From an uncultured Campylobacter sp. (GTDB lineage: Bacteria > Campylobacterota > Campylobacteria > Campylobacterales > Campylobacteraceae): a stretch of 12,465 nucleotides of DNA. A program made the translations under genes and the position numbers. The notes beneath the pieces are model-generated. The model was given only the letters and a program-made list of their open reading frames with translations. It ran no database searches and was not told where the DNA came from. The stretch is from contig NZ_CALIIS010000185.1 in the NCBI RefSeq assembly GCF_938017705.1, positions 1 to 12,465 of the forward strand. The letters are read 5' to 3'. Positions 6,487 through 12,465 of this stretch are shown in pieces (within the stretch, counting starts at the first letter, position 1; each line of letters opens with the position of its first letter).

Positions 6487-7812
6487 ATGCTAAGCTTAGA
6501 CGAAATTCGAAAAAATATCATCCTAAAACAGGGCGTGCACTATTTTGATTTCGCGGCTTCGGGACTTGCTTACGAGCCCGTAGAGCGCGAGATAGGCGAA
6601 ATTTTAAAAACCTACGCCAACACACACTCCGATAGTAGCTCTAGCGCCATCATCACGCAGCGGCGCTACGAGGGCGCGCGAGAGAGTCTAAAAAAGCTAC
6701 TAGGGCTTGACGAGCGGTTTTATCTCATCGCCTGCGGGCAGGGCGCGACGGCCTCGATCAAGAAATTTCAGGAGCTGCTTGGCATCTACCTGCCGCCTGC
6801 AACCAGAAGCGCGATCGGCGAGGCAAATTTACGCGCCGCGCAGCTTCCGCTCGTGCTCGTTTCGCCATACGAACACCACTCAAACGAGCTTAGCTTTCGC
6901 GAGGGGCTTTGCGACTACCTGCGCGTGCCGCTTAGCGAATCGGGCGAGATCGATCTGCTAGCACTCGAGCGCATCTTGAAGCTAAATGCGGGACGCCGCA
7001 TCATCGGCTCGTTTAGCGCCGCCTCAAACGTCACGGGCGTCGTCAGTGACTACAAAAAAATCAGCGAGCTAATCAGAGCCGCGGGCGGCATCGTCGCCTT
7101 TGACTGCGCGGCGCTGAGCTCGCACGCAAATTTAGACTGCGATTACTTCGACGCTATTTTCCTCTCGCCGCATAAGCTATTAGGAGGGCCTGCTAGCTGC
7201 GGGCTTTTGGCGATCAAAAAAGAGCTGCTCAGTAGCGACGTGCCGACATTTGCCGCGGGCGGGACGGTCGCCTACGCCAGCCGCGAAGGGCACGTATTTT
7301 TGAAAAACCCCGAGCAGCTAGAGGAGGGCGGTACGCCGCCTATTATCGGGCTCATGCGGGCAAATTTAGCCTACGCGCTGCGAAACGAGGTGGGCTTTGA
7401 GAGGATAAAAAGCGCCGAAGACGAGCTTGCACGGCTTTTTGAGAGCGAGCTAGCAGGCATAGACGAGATCATAAACTACGCTCCAAAGGGCGCGCCGCGG
7501 CTACCGATTTTTTCATTTAACGTGCGCGGCGTCTCGGCGTATGATTTCGCCGCGAGCCTTAGCAACGATTTCGGTATCCAGACGCGCGCGGGCGTGATGT
7601 GCGCGGGGCCGTACGCTCACGATCTGCTGGGTATCAAGGAGGGGCGCATGCCAGAGAGCAAGCCCGGCTTCGTACGCGTGAGCCTGCACTACACGCACGC
7701 CGAGCAAGACGTGCTCTATTTAGTTGGCGCGATAAAATCCTGCGTCAAAAAGCACCGCGAGCTTTGGGGCGAGGAAAAGGCGATGTATGAGATGTTCGGC
7801 GGGAAAATTTAA
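6487..7812 (+). CDS. Class V PLP aminotransferase family, SufS/CsdA-like cysteine desulfurase (possible selenocysteine lyase)
   Basis: Group II cysteine desulfurases remove sulfur from cysteine as an enzyme persulfide, leaving alanine; several also release selenium from selenocysteine. ATG 6487 has AAAGG 6 nt upstream and gives 441 residues, slightly longer than the usual ~405. Visible landmarks are FDFAASG (20-26), the cofactor-region EHHSN (129-133), SNVTG (180-184), the Asp that pairs with the pyridine nitrogen in VAFD (D206), the PLP lysine in SPHKLLGGP (K230), EEGGTPPIIGL (279-289), and RAGVMCAGP (367-375), where C372 aligns with the persulfide cysteine of SufS (RxGxHC). All key residues are present. 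A short insertion at about 100-122 sits before the EHH motif. No Fe-S assembly genes adjoin it, so it is more likely a stand-alone sulfur or selenium donor than part of a suf operon. FdhD and selenocysteine synthesis are possible users, by inference. Confidence 0.83.
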   Translation: MLSLDEIRKNIILKQGVHYFDFAASGLAYEPVEREIGEILKTYANTHSDSSSSAIITQRRYEGARESLKKLLGLDERFYLIACGQGATASIKKFQELLGIYLPPATRSAIGEANLRAAQLPLVLVSPYEHHSNELSFREGLCDYLRVPLSESGEIDLLALERILKLNAGRRIIGSFSAASNVTGVVSDYKKISELIRAAGGIVAFDCAALSSHANLDCDYFDAIFLSPHKLLGGPASCGLLAIKKELLSSDVPTFAAGGTVAYASREGHVFLKNPEQLEEGGTPPIIGLMRANLAYALRNEVGFERIKSAEDELARLFESELAGIDEIINYAPKGAPRLPIFSFNVRGVSAYDFAASLSNDFGIQTRAGVMCAGPYAHDLLGIKEGRMPESKPGFVRVSLHYTHAEQDVLYLVGAIKSCVKKHRELWGEEKAMYEMFGGKI

Positions 7813-7843
7813 GCGGCGTGAGGTTAGGGCTTTGCCGCTTTTT
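7811..7843 (+). terminator. Rho-independent terminator after the desulfurase gene
   Basis: AAGCGGC (7811-7817) and GCCGCTT (7834-7840) form a perfect 7-bp stem with a 16-nt loop, and the T-run continues to 7843. The stem begins inside the stop codon of the upstream gene. Confidence 0.7.
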
Positions 7844-8254
7844 AAGCTCGTGAAATTTTATAAAATCCCGCACCGTTTTTAAAATTTATCGAAATTCCGT
7901 ACCGTCTCTTTAGAATTTTACGCGAGTTTTGCGCCGCGGAATTCTTACCATCGTTACGCCTTTGCACTGTAGGCGAAATAAACGGCATGCTCCGCGGAGA
8001 ATTCCGCCTATAAATTTGCAGGCAAATTCCGCAGAGTTAAAATTTAGAATTTTAAAATTCCGCGCTGCGCCGCTCGGTAGAATTTGCGTCTATAAATTTT
8101 AAAATTTAAAGGCGTAAATTTTTGCGCTCTGTTTCGCCGGGCACGCCGCGCTAGATGGTTCGCAGTGAAAATTTGAGGCAGAAATGAAATTTATTAGTGT
8201 CGCGCGAATAAAAATTCTAAAGCAAAATTAAGTTTATCCGCACTTCGCGCAGAA
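7844..8254. other. Noncoding region between convergent genes, rich in AATT words and inverted repeats
   Basis: No gene is seen on either strand. GCGGAATTC (7936-7944) is repeated inverted as GAATTCCGC (7999-8007), and between them CGCCT (7957-7961) pairs with AGGCG (7971-7975), so 7936-8007 could fold as a branched hairpin. AATTCCGC also recurs near 8023 and 8055. AATT-containing words are spaced irregularly, unlike the strict 15-bp array inside tupC. No clear T-run terminator for tupBC (minus strand) was found. Confidence 0.45.
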
Positions 8255-9559
8255 TTACTCCAGCCCTAAAAACGCGCCGTTTTCAAATCCGAAATAGATC
8301 TTCTCGCCCGCGCTCCAGCGCCGCTCATCCTGCGCCGTGACGCATTTTAGCAACACGTCGCCCGCCTTGATCTTGATGAGTAGCGAGGAGCCGTACTGAA
8401 GCGAAATCGAGTGCAAAATCCCCGCGAAGCAGCGCTCAAACGGGCTTTGGGATAATAAAATTTTACTCGGATTTATCGCGATTTTGCGAGCGCGTGTGAG
8501 CCTCTCTTCAAGGCGCAGCGAAATTTCATCCGAAAATTTTAAAACCCCGTTTTGCGCGTCAAAGATATTTTTGTATTCAAACTCGCATATCTTGCCACGA
8601 TGCAGAAATACGCTTCTTTGCGCGATCGCGCTGAGCCATTTCTCATCGTGGCTGGCGATGATAAAGCCGCAGCCGTAGCGGCTTCGCATAAATAAAATCG
8701 CGCGCGCAAAGAGCTTGGAAGCGGCAAGATCGAGGCTGTTGGTTGGCTCGTCGAGCAGATAGAGCTTCGCGCGCTGCGCCAAAGCGAGCGCAAAGGCGAT
8801 GCGCTGCGTCTGCCCCGAGCTAAGCTCGAAATGCTTCTTCGATAAAAAACTTCTATCAAGTCCCGTTAGGCCGAGCGCCTCATCAACCCGCTCGTCAAAT
8901 TCCGCAAGCGCGCCGCGACTTTTGAGCGCAAATTTAAAATTTTGCTCCACGCTGCGTTTTAAAAGCACGGGCTCGGGCAGTAGCAAGCAGATTTGCCGCA
9001 GCGTCTGCAAAGAGGGCGCCCGCTGCCCCCAAAGCTCCACGCTGCCGCCGCTCGGACGCTGCAAAAAGGCTAAAATCCGCAGCAGCGTGGATTTGCCGCT
9101 GCCGTTGGAACCCAAAAGCGCCGTGATGCCGCTCGTATTTAGATCGAGGCTAGGGATATTTAGAATTTCGCTCCGTCCGTAGCGCAACACCAGATCCCGC
9201 ACTGAGATCAGCTCGCTATCGGGTACAGCTTGCGTGGCGGCGGAATTCTCATTTGTAAAATTCTTTCTCGCAGAATTCTCACTCGCAAAATTCTCGCTCT
9301 TGGAATTTTTACCCGCAGAATTTGCGCTAATGGAATTTTCGGTTGCAGAATTTACACTCGTAGAATTTCCAGTAGTGAAATTTTTGCTCGCAAAATTCTC
9401 GGCGGCGAAATTTACGCGCATAGAATTTATGTCCGTAGAATTCTCGGCGGCGGAATTTGCGTCCGTTAAATTTTCGCTCATAAAATTTTCGCGCTCCCGT
9501 TCCGCGCGGTTTTTGTCCGTGAAATTCTTGTTCGGATGTGTTAGCTTATCTGCACTCAT
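8255..9559 (-). CDS. tupC: Tungstate ABC transporter ATPase TupC with a long repetitive N-terminal extension
   Basis: The ATPase drives TupB-mediated tungstate import and acts at the cytoplasmic face. In 434 residues the ABC domain starts at about 116 and shows Walker A GSNGSGKS (150-157), signature LSSGQ (246-250), Walker B LYLLDEP (266-272), D-loop SLD (275-277) and the H-loop histidine H304. The Q-loop glutamine seems replaced by proline (P195 in LLLPEPVLL). Residues about 365-434 form a small beta-rich tail that may be a MOP/TOBE-like domain. Residues 25-107 are a pentapeptide array with Asn at every fifth position, coded by 15-bp repeats and absent from ordinary ABC ATPases. The ATG at 9559 overlaps the tupB stop as ATGA, typical of translational coupling, which favours the long form. 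M27 or a start near the ABC domain cannot be excluded. The order tupB-tupC matches C. jejuni Cj1539c-Cj1538c. Confidence 0.87.
   Translation of the reverse strand: MSADKLTHPNKNFTDKNRAERERENFMSENLTDANSAAENSTDINSMRVNFAAENFASKNFTTGNSTSVNSATENSISANSAGKNSKSENFASENSARKNFTNENSAATQAVPDSELISVRDLVLRYGRSEILNIPSLDLNTSGITALLGSNGSGKSTLLRILAFLQRPSGGSVELWGQRAPSLQTLRQICLLLPEPVLLKRSVEQNFKFALKSRGALAEFDERVDEALGLTGLDRSFLSKKHFELSSGQTQRIAFALALAQRAKLYLLDEPTNSLDLAASKLFARAILFMRSRYGCGFIIASHDEKWLSAIAQRSVFLHRGKICEFEYKNIFDAQNGVLKFSDEISLRLEERLTRARKIAINPSKILLSQSPFERCFAGILHSISLQYGSSLLIKIKAGDVLLKCVTAQDERRWSAGEKIYFGFENGAFLGLE
9233..9487 (-). repeat. 15-bp tandem repeat array (17 units) inside tupC
   Basis: The array codes residues 25-109 of TupC. 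Asparagine occurs at residues 25, 30, 35 and so on to 105 without a break, each followed by Ser, Phe or Leu, giving units of the form N-[SF]-x-x-x such as NFASK, NSATE and NSARK. On the plus strand each unit carries GAATT or AAATT every 15 bp. The units are imperfect: the AAT-T core is kept and the other three codons vary. Two more N residues with similar context (12 and 17) lie out of phase upstream. A unit of 15 bp keeps the frame, so gain or loss of units would change protein length, not expression. Confidence 0.9.
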
Positions 9560-10248
9560 CGATCCAGCCTTTTTAGCGCGTAGATGGCTAAATTTACCGC
9601 AAACGCTATTAAAATCAGCACCAGCGCGAGCGCTATACCCATCGCAAACTCGCCCTTGTTGGTCTCAAGCGAGATCGCCGTGGTGATCGTGCGGGTGAAA
9701 TATTTGATATTGCCGCCGATCATCATCGCTACGCCTACCTCGGCGACGATCCGCCCGTAAGCGGTGGCGATGACGACCAGTAAGCCGTAGCGCAGCTCGT
9801 AAAGCACGCAAAGGATTAAATTTAGTGGGCTTAGTCGGTAGTTCATAATGTTTAGATAGTGTTTTTTGTCCATATTTTCGATGACGCTGGCGCTTAGCGA
9901 GACGATGATGGGAAGTGCCAGCACAAACTGCCCGAGCATCACGGCCTTGAGCGTAAAAAGCAACCCCAGCTCGCCCAAGGGGCCGTTTCTGGAGATGAAA
10001 GCGTAAAGGATCAGTCCTATCGCTACCGTGGGCATCGCAAGCGCTACGTCGCTTAAAAGTCTAAGCGTTCTGCGAGCGCGAAATTCATAAAATCCGAGGA
10101 TAAATCCTATTGGAAAGCCGATTAAAATCGCGAAAAGTATCGAGATGCTCGAAGTATAAAGCGTCGCTTTAATCGCCGAAAAGGTCTCCGCATCGCCGCT
10201 AAGAAGCAGTCCGAATGCGCTTAAAATTCCTTCTAAAATAAAGTCCAA
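9556..10248 (-). CDS. tupB: Tungstate ABC transporter permease TupB
   Basis: TupB forms the inner-membrane channel of the tungstate importer. The 230 residues contain about five to six hydrophobic segments (roughly 30-52, 64-84, 92-122, 148-170, 205-225). A cytoplasmic coupling-loop region around 135-175 (NYRLSPLNLILCVLYELRYG ... GRIVAEVG) corresponds to the EAA motif of binding-protein-dependent permeases. Length and sequence are typical of TupB/ModB-type permeases. The start is TTG at 10248-10246 with TAGGA 7 nt upstream. The stop overlaps the tupC start by 4 bp. It diverges from tupA, with which it shares an 82-bp promoter region. Confidence 0.88.
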   Translation of the reverse strand: MDFILEGILSAFGLLLSGDAETFSAIKATLYTSSISILFAILIGFPIGFILGFYEFRARRTLRLLSDVALAMPTVAIGLILYAFISRNGPLGELGLLFTLKAVMLGQFVLALPIIVSLSASVIENMDKKHYLNIMNYRLSPLNLILCVLYELRYGLLVVIATAYGRIVAEVGVAMMIGGNIKYFTRTITTAISLETNKGEFAMGIALALVLILIAFAVNLAIYALKRLDR

Positions 10249-10274
10249 GATCGCGTCCTAAATATTCTATTTTG

Positions 10275-10307
10275 GCATATTTATAAACCAAATTTATATG
10301 CTATAAT
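10275..10307. promoter_or_regulatory. Divergent tupB / tupA promoter region with inverted repeats
   Basis: For tupA, a TATAAT -10 lies at 10302-10307 and the ribosome-binding site AAGGAG sits 5 nt before ATG 10331. For tupB, TATAAA on the minus strand at 10285-10280 is a plausible -10. Two overlapping inverted repeats cover this space: GCATAT (10275-10280) with ATATGC (10296-10301), and TATAAA (10282-10287) with TTTATA (10293-10298). A regulator bound here would block both promoters. The ModE-like protein coded at 3480-4271 is a candidate, by inference. Confidence 0.5.
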
Positions 10308-10330
10308 AGCACATTTTTTAAGGAGATAAC

Positions 10331-11149
10331 ATGAAAAAAATATTTTTTGTTTCGCTCGCTCTTAGCGCGAGCCTTTTTGCCGCCGATAACGATTTGGTGA
10401 TGGCAACTACAACGAGTACCGATAATACGGGCTTGCTAGACGCTATCTATCCTGCGTATAAGGCGGAAACCGGCGTCGATATCAAATGGACGGCGGTAGG
10501 TACGGGTGCTGCTCTAAAGCTTGGCGAGAACTGCGATGCGGACATACTTTTCGTGCATTCGCCGAAGGTCGAGAAAGAATTCGTAGAAAAAGGCTTCGGC
10601 GTTGACCGCACGCCTGTTATGTATAATGATTTTATCCTCATCGCCGATAAATCGATCGCGCCTAAATTTAAAGGCAAGGACCTTAAAGGCTCGTTTGAGC
10701 TAATCAAGGCGGAGAAGATTAAATTTTTCTCTCGCGGAGACAAATCTGGCACCGATAACAAAGAGAAAGGAATTTGGAAAAAGGTTGAGGGCGCCGTACC
10801 TGAAAACGAGGCGTGGTATAACCAGACCGGTCAAGGCATGATCGCTACGATCAATGCAGCCGCCGAGCAAAAGGGCGTGACCTTCACCGATCGCGGCACT
10901 TACATCAAATACGAGGATAATAAAAAGGGAAATCCGGATATGGTTATTATCAACGAAGGCGATAACGATCTAAAGAATTTTTACTCCGTAATAGCGGTCA
11001 ATCCGAAGCATTGCCCAAAAGCCGACTACGAAAACGCGCAGCGCTTCATCAAATGGATTACTAGCGAGAAGGGGCAGAAGTTCGTAGGCGATTTCAAGCT
11101 GCTAAATAAGCCGCTTTTCACCCCTGATGCGAATACTCGCAAGAATTAG
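10331..11149 (+). CDS. tupA: Tungstate-binding periplasmic protein TupA
   Basis: TupA captures tungstate in the periplasm and delivers it to TupBC; in C. jejuni the homologous system is highly selective for tungstate over molybdate. The 272 residues start with a Sec signal peptide (MKK, hydrophobic to about 16, likely cleavage near FAA-D at 18). The anion-site motif TTTS (26-29) is followed by TDNTGLLD, then GTGAAL (57-62), and SRGDKSGT (134-141), all TupA hallmarks. Later NQTGQGM (164-170) and the C-terminal helix with RFIKWITSEKGQ complete the two-lobed fold. The ATG has AAGGAG 5 nt upstream. Separate transcription from tupBC may allow more binding protein than transporter. Confidence 0.93.
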   Translation: MKKIFFVSLALSASLFAADNDLVMATTTSTDNTGLLDAIYPAYKAETGVDIKWTAVGTGAALKLGENCDADILFVHSPKVEKEFVEKGFGVDRTPVMYNDFILIADKSIAPKFKGKDLKGSFELIKAEKIKFFSRGDKSGTDNKEKGIWKKVEGAVPENEAWYNQTGQGMIATINAAAEQKGVTFTDRGTYIKYEDNKKGNPDMVIINEGDNDLKNFYSVIAVNPKHCPKADYENAQRFIKWITSEKGQKFVGDFKLLNKPLFTPDANTRKN

Positions 11150-11173
11150 CTCTAGCTAAATAAGGCTAAATTT

Positions 11174-11207
11174 AAAGCCCAAAGGCGAAGCGCCGTCTTT
11201 GGGCTTT
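11174..11207 (+). terminator. Rho-independent terminator of tupA
   Basis: AAAGCCCAAAG (11174-11184) and CTTTGGGCTTT (11197-11207) form a perfect 11-bp stem; the loop contains a small GCG/CGC inner pairing. A T-rich tail (TTGCTTTTT) follows. It lies 25 bp after the tupA stop. Confidence 0.85.
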
Positions 11208-11673
11208 TGCTTTTTCATAAATCAATCCGCGCGCCTTTAAATTTAGCTCTTTTGCTTCTAAATTTAGCGGGCGTTTTTTACCGCGTCTTTTTACGATACA
11301 TTTTTTACTTTCTCGCCATACATTTAAATTTATCGCAGCTTCGTTTGTAGGCAATAGGCTTAAAATTTCAGCTATATTTGAGATCGGTACGGAGAAATTT
11401 CAGTCGCGTTCGGATATACTTTAATGTCTAGCGATATTTATACAGCGCAAAATTTAGTAGTATTTATGTGTGACTCAAAAATTTTAGTTTGTTATGAATT
11501 TAATTTGAAGTTGCGGTTAAGCTCGGGCGTATGAAAAACGCCCGAGCTTATGAAGTTATGAAATTTTATGCGCGGTTTGTGGAACCGCTTCTGCCGCGTG
11601 CCGGTAAAATTACTTTTCAAGCGCAGGCAAAACTACCGAGCGCGCGGCTATAAAATTTCACTTTGCGCTGGTG
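11208..11673. other. Noncoding region between tupA and dnaK
   Basis: No convincing gene is seen. A short lysine/arginine-rich minus-strand frame at 11172-11354 overlaps the tupA terminator and is probably chance. A TATACT word at 11415-11420 (+) resembles a -10 box but has no gene downstream of it on that strand. Hairpins at 11518-11550 and 11572-11588 (GCGGTT with AACCGC) lie beyond the dnaK stop and could end or protect the dnaK transcript. Confidence 0.4.
11518..11550. repeat. Perfect 13-bp inverted repeat (hairpin)
   Basis: TAAGCTCGGGCGT (11518-11530) and ACGCCCGAGCTTA (11538-11550) pair without mismatch around the 7-nt loop ATGAAAA. No T-run follows on either strand, so it is not a textbook terminator. 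It might be a processed or bidirectional 3' end for dnaK, or a structured small RNA. Confidence 0.75.
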
Positions 11674-12465
11674 TTATTCGACTTCGGCGTCGATGACGTC
11701 GTCGTCTTTTTTACCGCCGTTTGCACCGCTGCTTTGCGATCCGCCTTGCGCACCTTGATTTGCGCTGGCAGCCTTGTATAGATCCTCGGCGACCTTGCTT
11801 AGGGCTTCTACTTTAGAGTTTATCGCTTCCTTGCTCGCGTTTTCATCCTTTAGCACGGCTTTTAGATCATTTAGCGCGCCCTCGATCTTAGCGCGTAGAT
11901 CGCTCGGTACCTTCTCGCCCATCTCGCTTAGGCTCTTTTCGGTTTGATGTGCGATACTATCGGCTTGGTTGCGCGCCTCGACGGTTTCTTTGCGCTTGTT
12001 GTCTTCCTCTTTGTGAAGCTCGGCGTCCTTTACCATCTTATCGATCTCAGCGTCGCTTAAGCCGCTTGAGCCGGTGATGCGGATATCGGTTGCTTTGCCG
12101 GTGGCTTTGTCTTTTGCCGAAACGGTTAAAATTCCGTTCGCGTCGATGTTAAATTCCACCTCGATCTGCGGCACGCCGCGAGGGGCTGGCATGATGCCTT
12201 CAAGATTGAAATTTCCTAGCGATTTGTTGTCCTTCGCGAACTCGCGCTCGCCCTGCAAGACGTTGATCGTAACGGCGCTTTGGTTATCCTCTGCGGTTGA
12301 GAAGGTTTGAGATTTTTTCGTAGGTATCGTAGTTCCCTTCTCGATGATCTTGGTCATCACGCCACCTAGGGTTTCAATGCCGAGGCTTAGCGGAGTCACG
12401 TCGAGCAGTAGCACGTCTTTTACGTCGCCTTTGATGACCGCGCCTTGGATCGCCGCGCCGATCGC
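11674..12465 (-). CDS. dnaK: Chaperone DnaK (Hsp70), C-terminal part; gene continues beyond the window
   Basis: DnaK is the ATP-dependent Hsp70 chaperone of the cytoplasm, working with DnaJ and GrpE. The window holds about the last 263 residues. The frame is open to position 12465 through AIGAAIQGAVIKGDVKD, the end of the nucleotide-binding domain, so the GTG at 12414 is an internal valine, not a start. Next comes the interdomain linker VLLLDVTPLSLGIETLGG, then the substrate-binding beta domain (TIPTKKSQTFSTAEDNQ, PRGVPQIEVEFNIDANGIL), the helical lid, and a Gly/Ser/Gln-rich tail ending DDDVIDAEVE, the usual DnaK C-terminus. The stop TAA is at 11676-11674. The 5' end and any grpE/hrcA neighbours lie outside the window. 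Confidence 0.95.
   Translation of the reverse strand, partial: AIGAAIQGAVIKGDVKDVLLLDVTPLSLGIETLGGVMTKIIEKGTTIPTKKSQTFSTAEDNQSAVTINVLQGEREFAKDNKSLGNFNLEGIMPAPRGVPQIEVEFNIDANGILTVSAKDKATGKATDIRITGSSGLSDAEIDKMVKDAELHKEEDNKRKETVEARNQADSIAHQTEKSLSEMGEKVPSDLRAKIEGALNDLKAVLKDENASKEAINSKVEALSKVAEDLYKAASANQGAQGGSQSSGANGGKKDDDVIDAEVE

Noticed and set aside
9233..9487. CRISPR array
   Set aside because: The 15-bp period is far shorter than repeat-spacer units, the units are degenerate, and the array lies in frame inside a coding gene.
9233..9487. Phase-variable contingency locus
   Set aside because: The 15-bp unit is a multiple of three, so slippage would not switch the frame; only length variation is possible.
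9234..9686. Plus-strand open frame opposite tupC with an A/V-E/K-F-x-x five-residue pattern
   Set aside because: A 15-bp repeat gives a five-residue period in every frame of both strands. This frame has no ribosome-binding site and runs into the antisense of tupB.
11172..11354. Minus-strand 60-residue Lys/Arg-rich frame
   Set aside because: It overlaps the tupA terminator, has skewed composition, and lacks a clear ribosome-binding site.

Overview
The window looks like a chromosomal segment of a Campylobacter. The evidence is the AT-rich intergenic DNA full of AAATTT words, the tungstate transporter genes in the tupA / tupB-tupC arrangement, and the protein sequences of FdhD, TupA and DnaK. 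The protein-coding parts are more G+C-rich than in C. jejuni, so one of the higher-GC oral species (the C. gracilis, rectus, showae, curvus group) is more likely. That placement is inference, not a database result.

Layout. Positions 160-4477 (+) look like one molybdenum/tungsten enzyme cluster. It holds a formate dehydrogenase catalytic subunit read through an in-frame UGA (selenocysteine) with a good SECIS hairpin, then fdhD (sulfurtransferase for the Mo/W cofactor), a ModE-like regulator with an unusual duplicated cysteine-containing front half, and a 62-residue protein of unknown function. Positions 4478-4872 have no convincing gene. Positions 4873-6330 (+) hold an AT-rich gene for a membrane-anchored, ankyrin-repeat-like protein that looks foreign to its surroundings. 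Positions 6487-7812 (+) hold a SufS/CsdA-like cysteine desulfurase with its own promoter and terminator. After about 440 bp of structured noncoding DNA comes the tungstate ABC transporter: tupC and tupB on the minus strand, diverging from tupA on the plus strand. A noncoding stretch of about 520 bp with a very strong 13-bp hairpin follows, and the window ends inside dnaK (minus strand, 3' part only).

How the genes fit together. Formate dehydrogenases of this class need a bis-MGD cofactor carrying Mo or W, a sulfido ligand delivered by FdhD from a cysteine desulfurase, and selenocysteine. The window holds the enzyme, its FdhD, a putative Mo/W-sensing regulator, a W importer, and a desulfurase of the group that can also act on selenocysteine. 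The link between the desulfurase and the dehydrogenase is inference.

The most unusual items are a 17-unit, 15-bp tandem repeat coding an Asn-every-fifth-residue N-terminal extension on the TupC ATPase, the rearranged ModE-like regulator, the orphan 62-residue protein in the same operon, and the AT-rich ankyrin-like gene.
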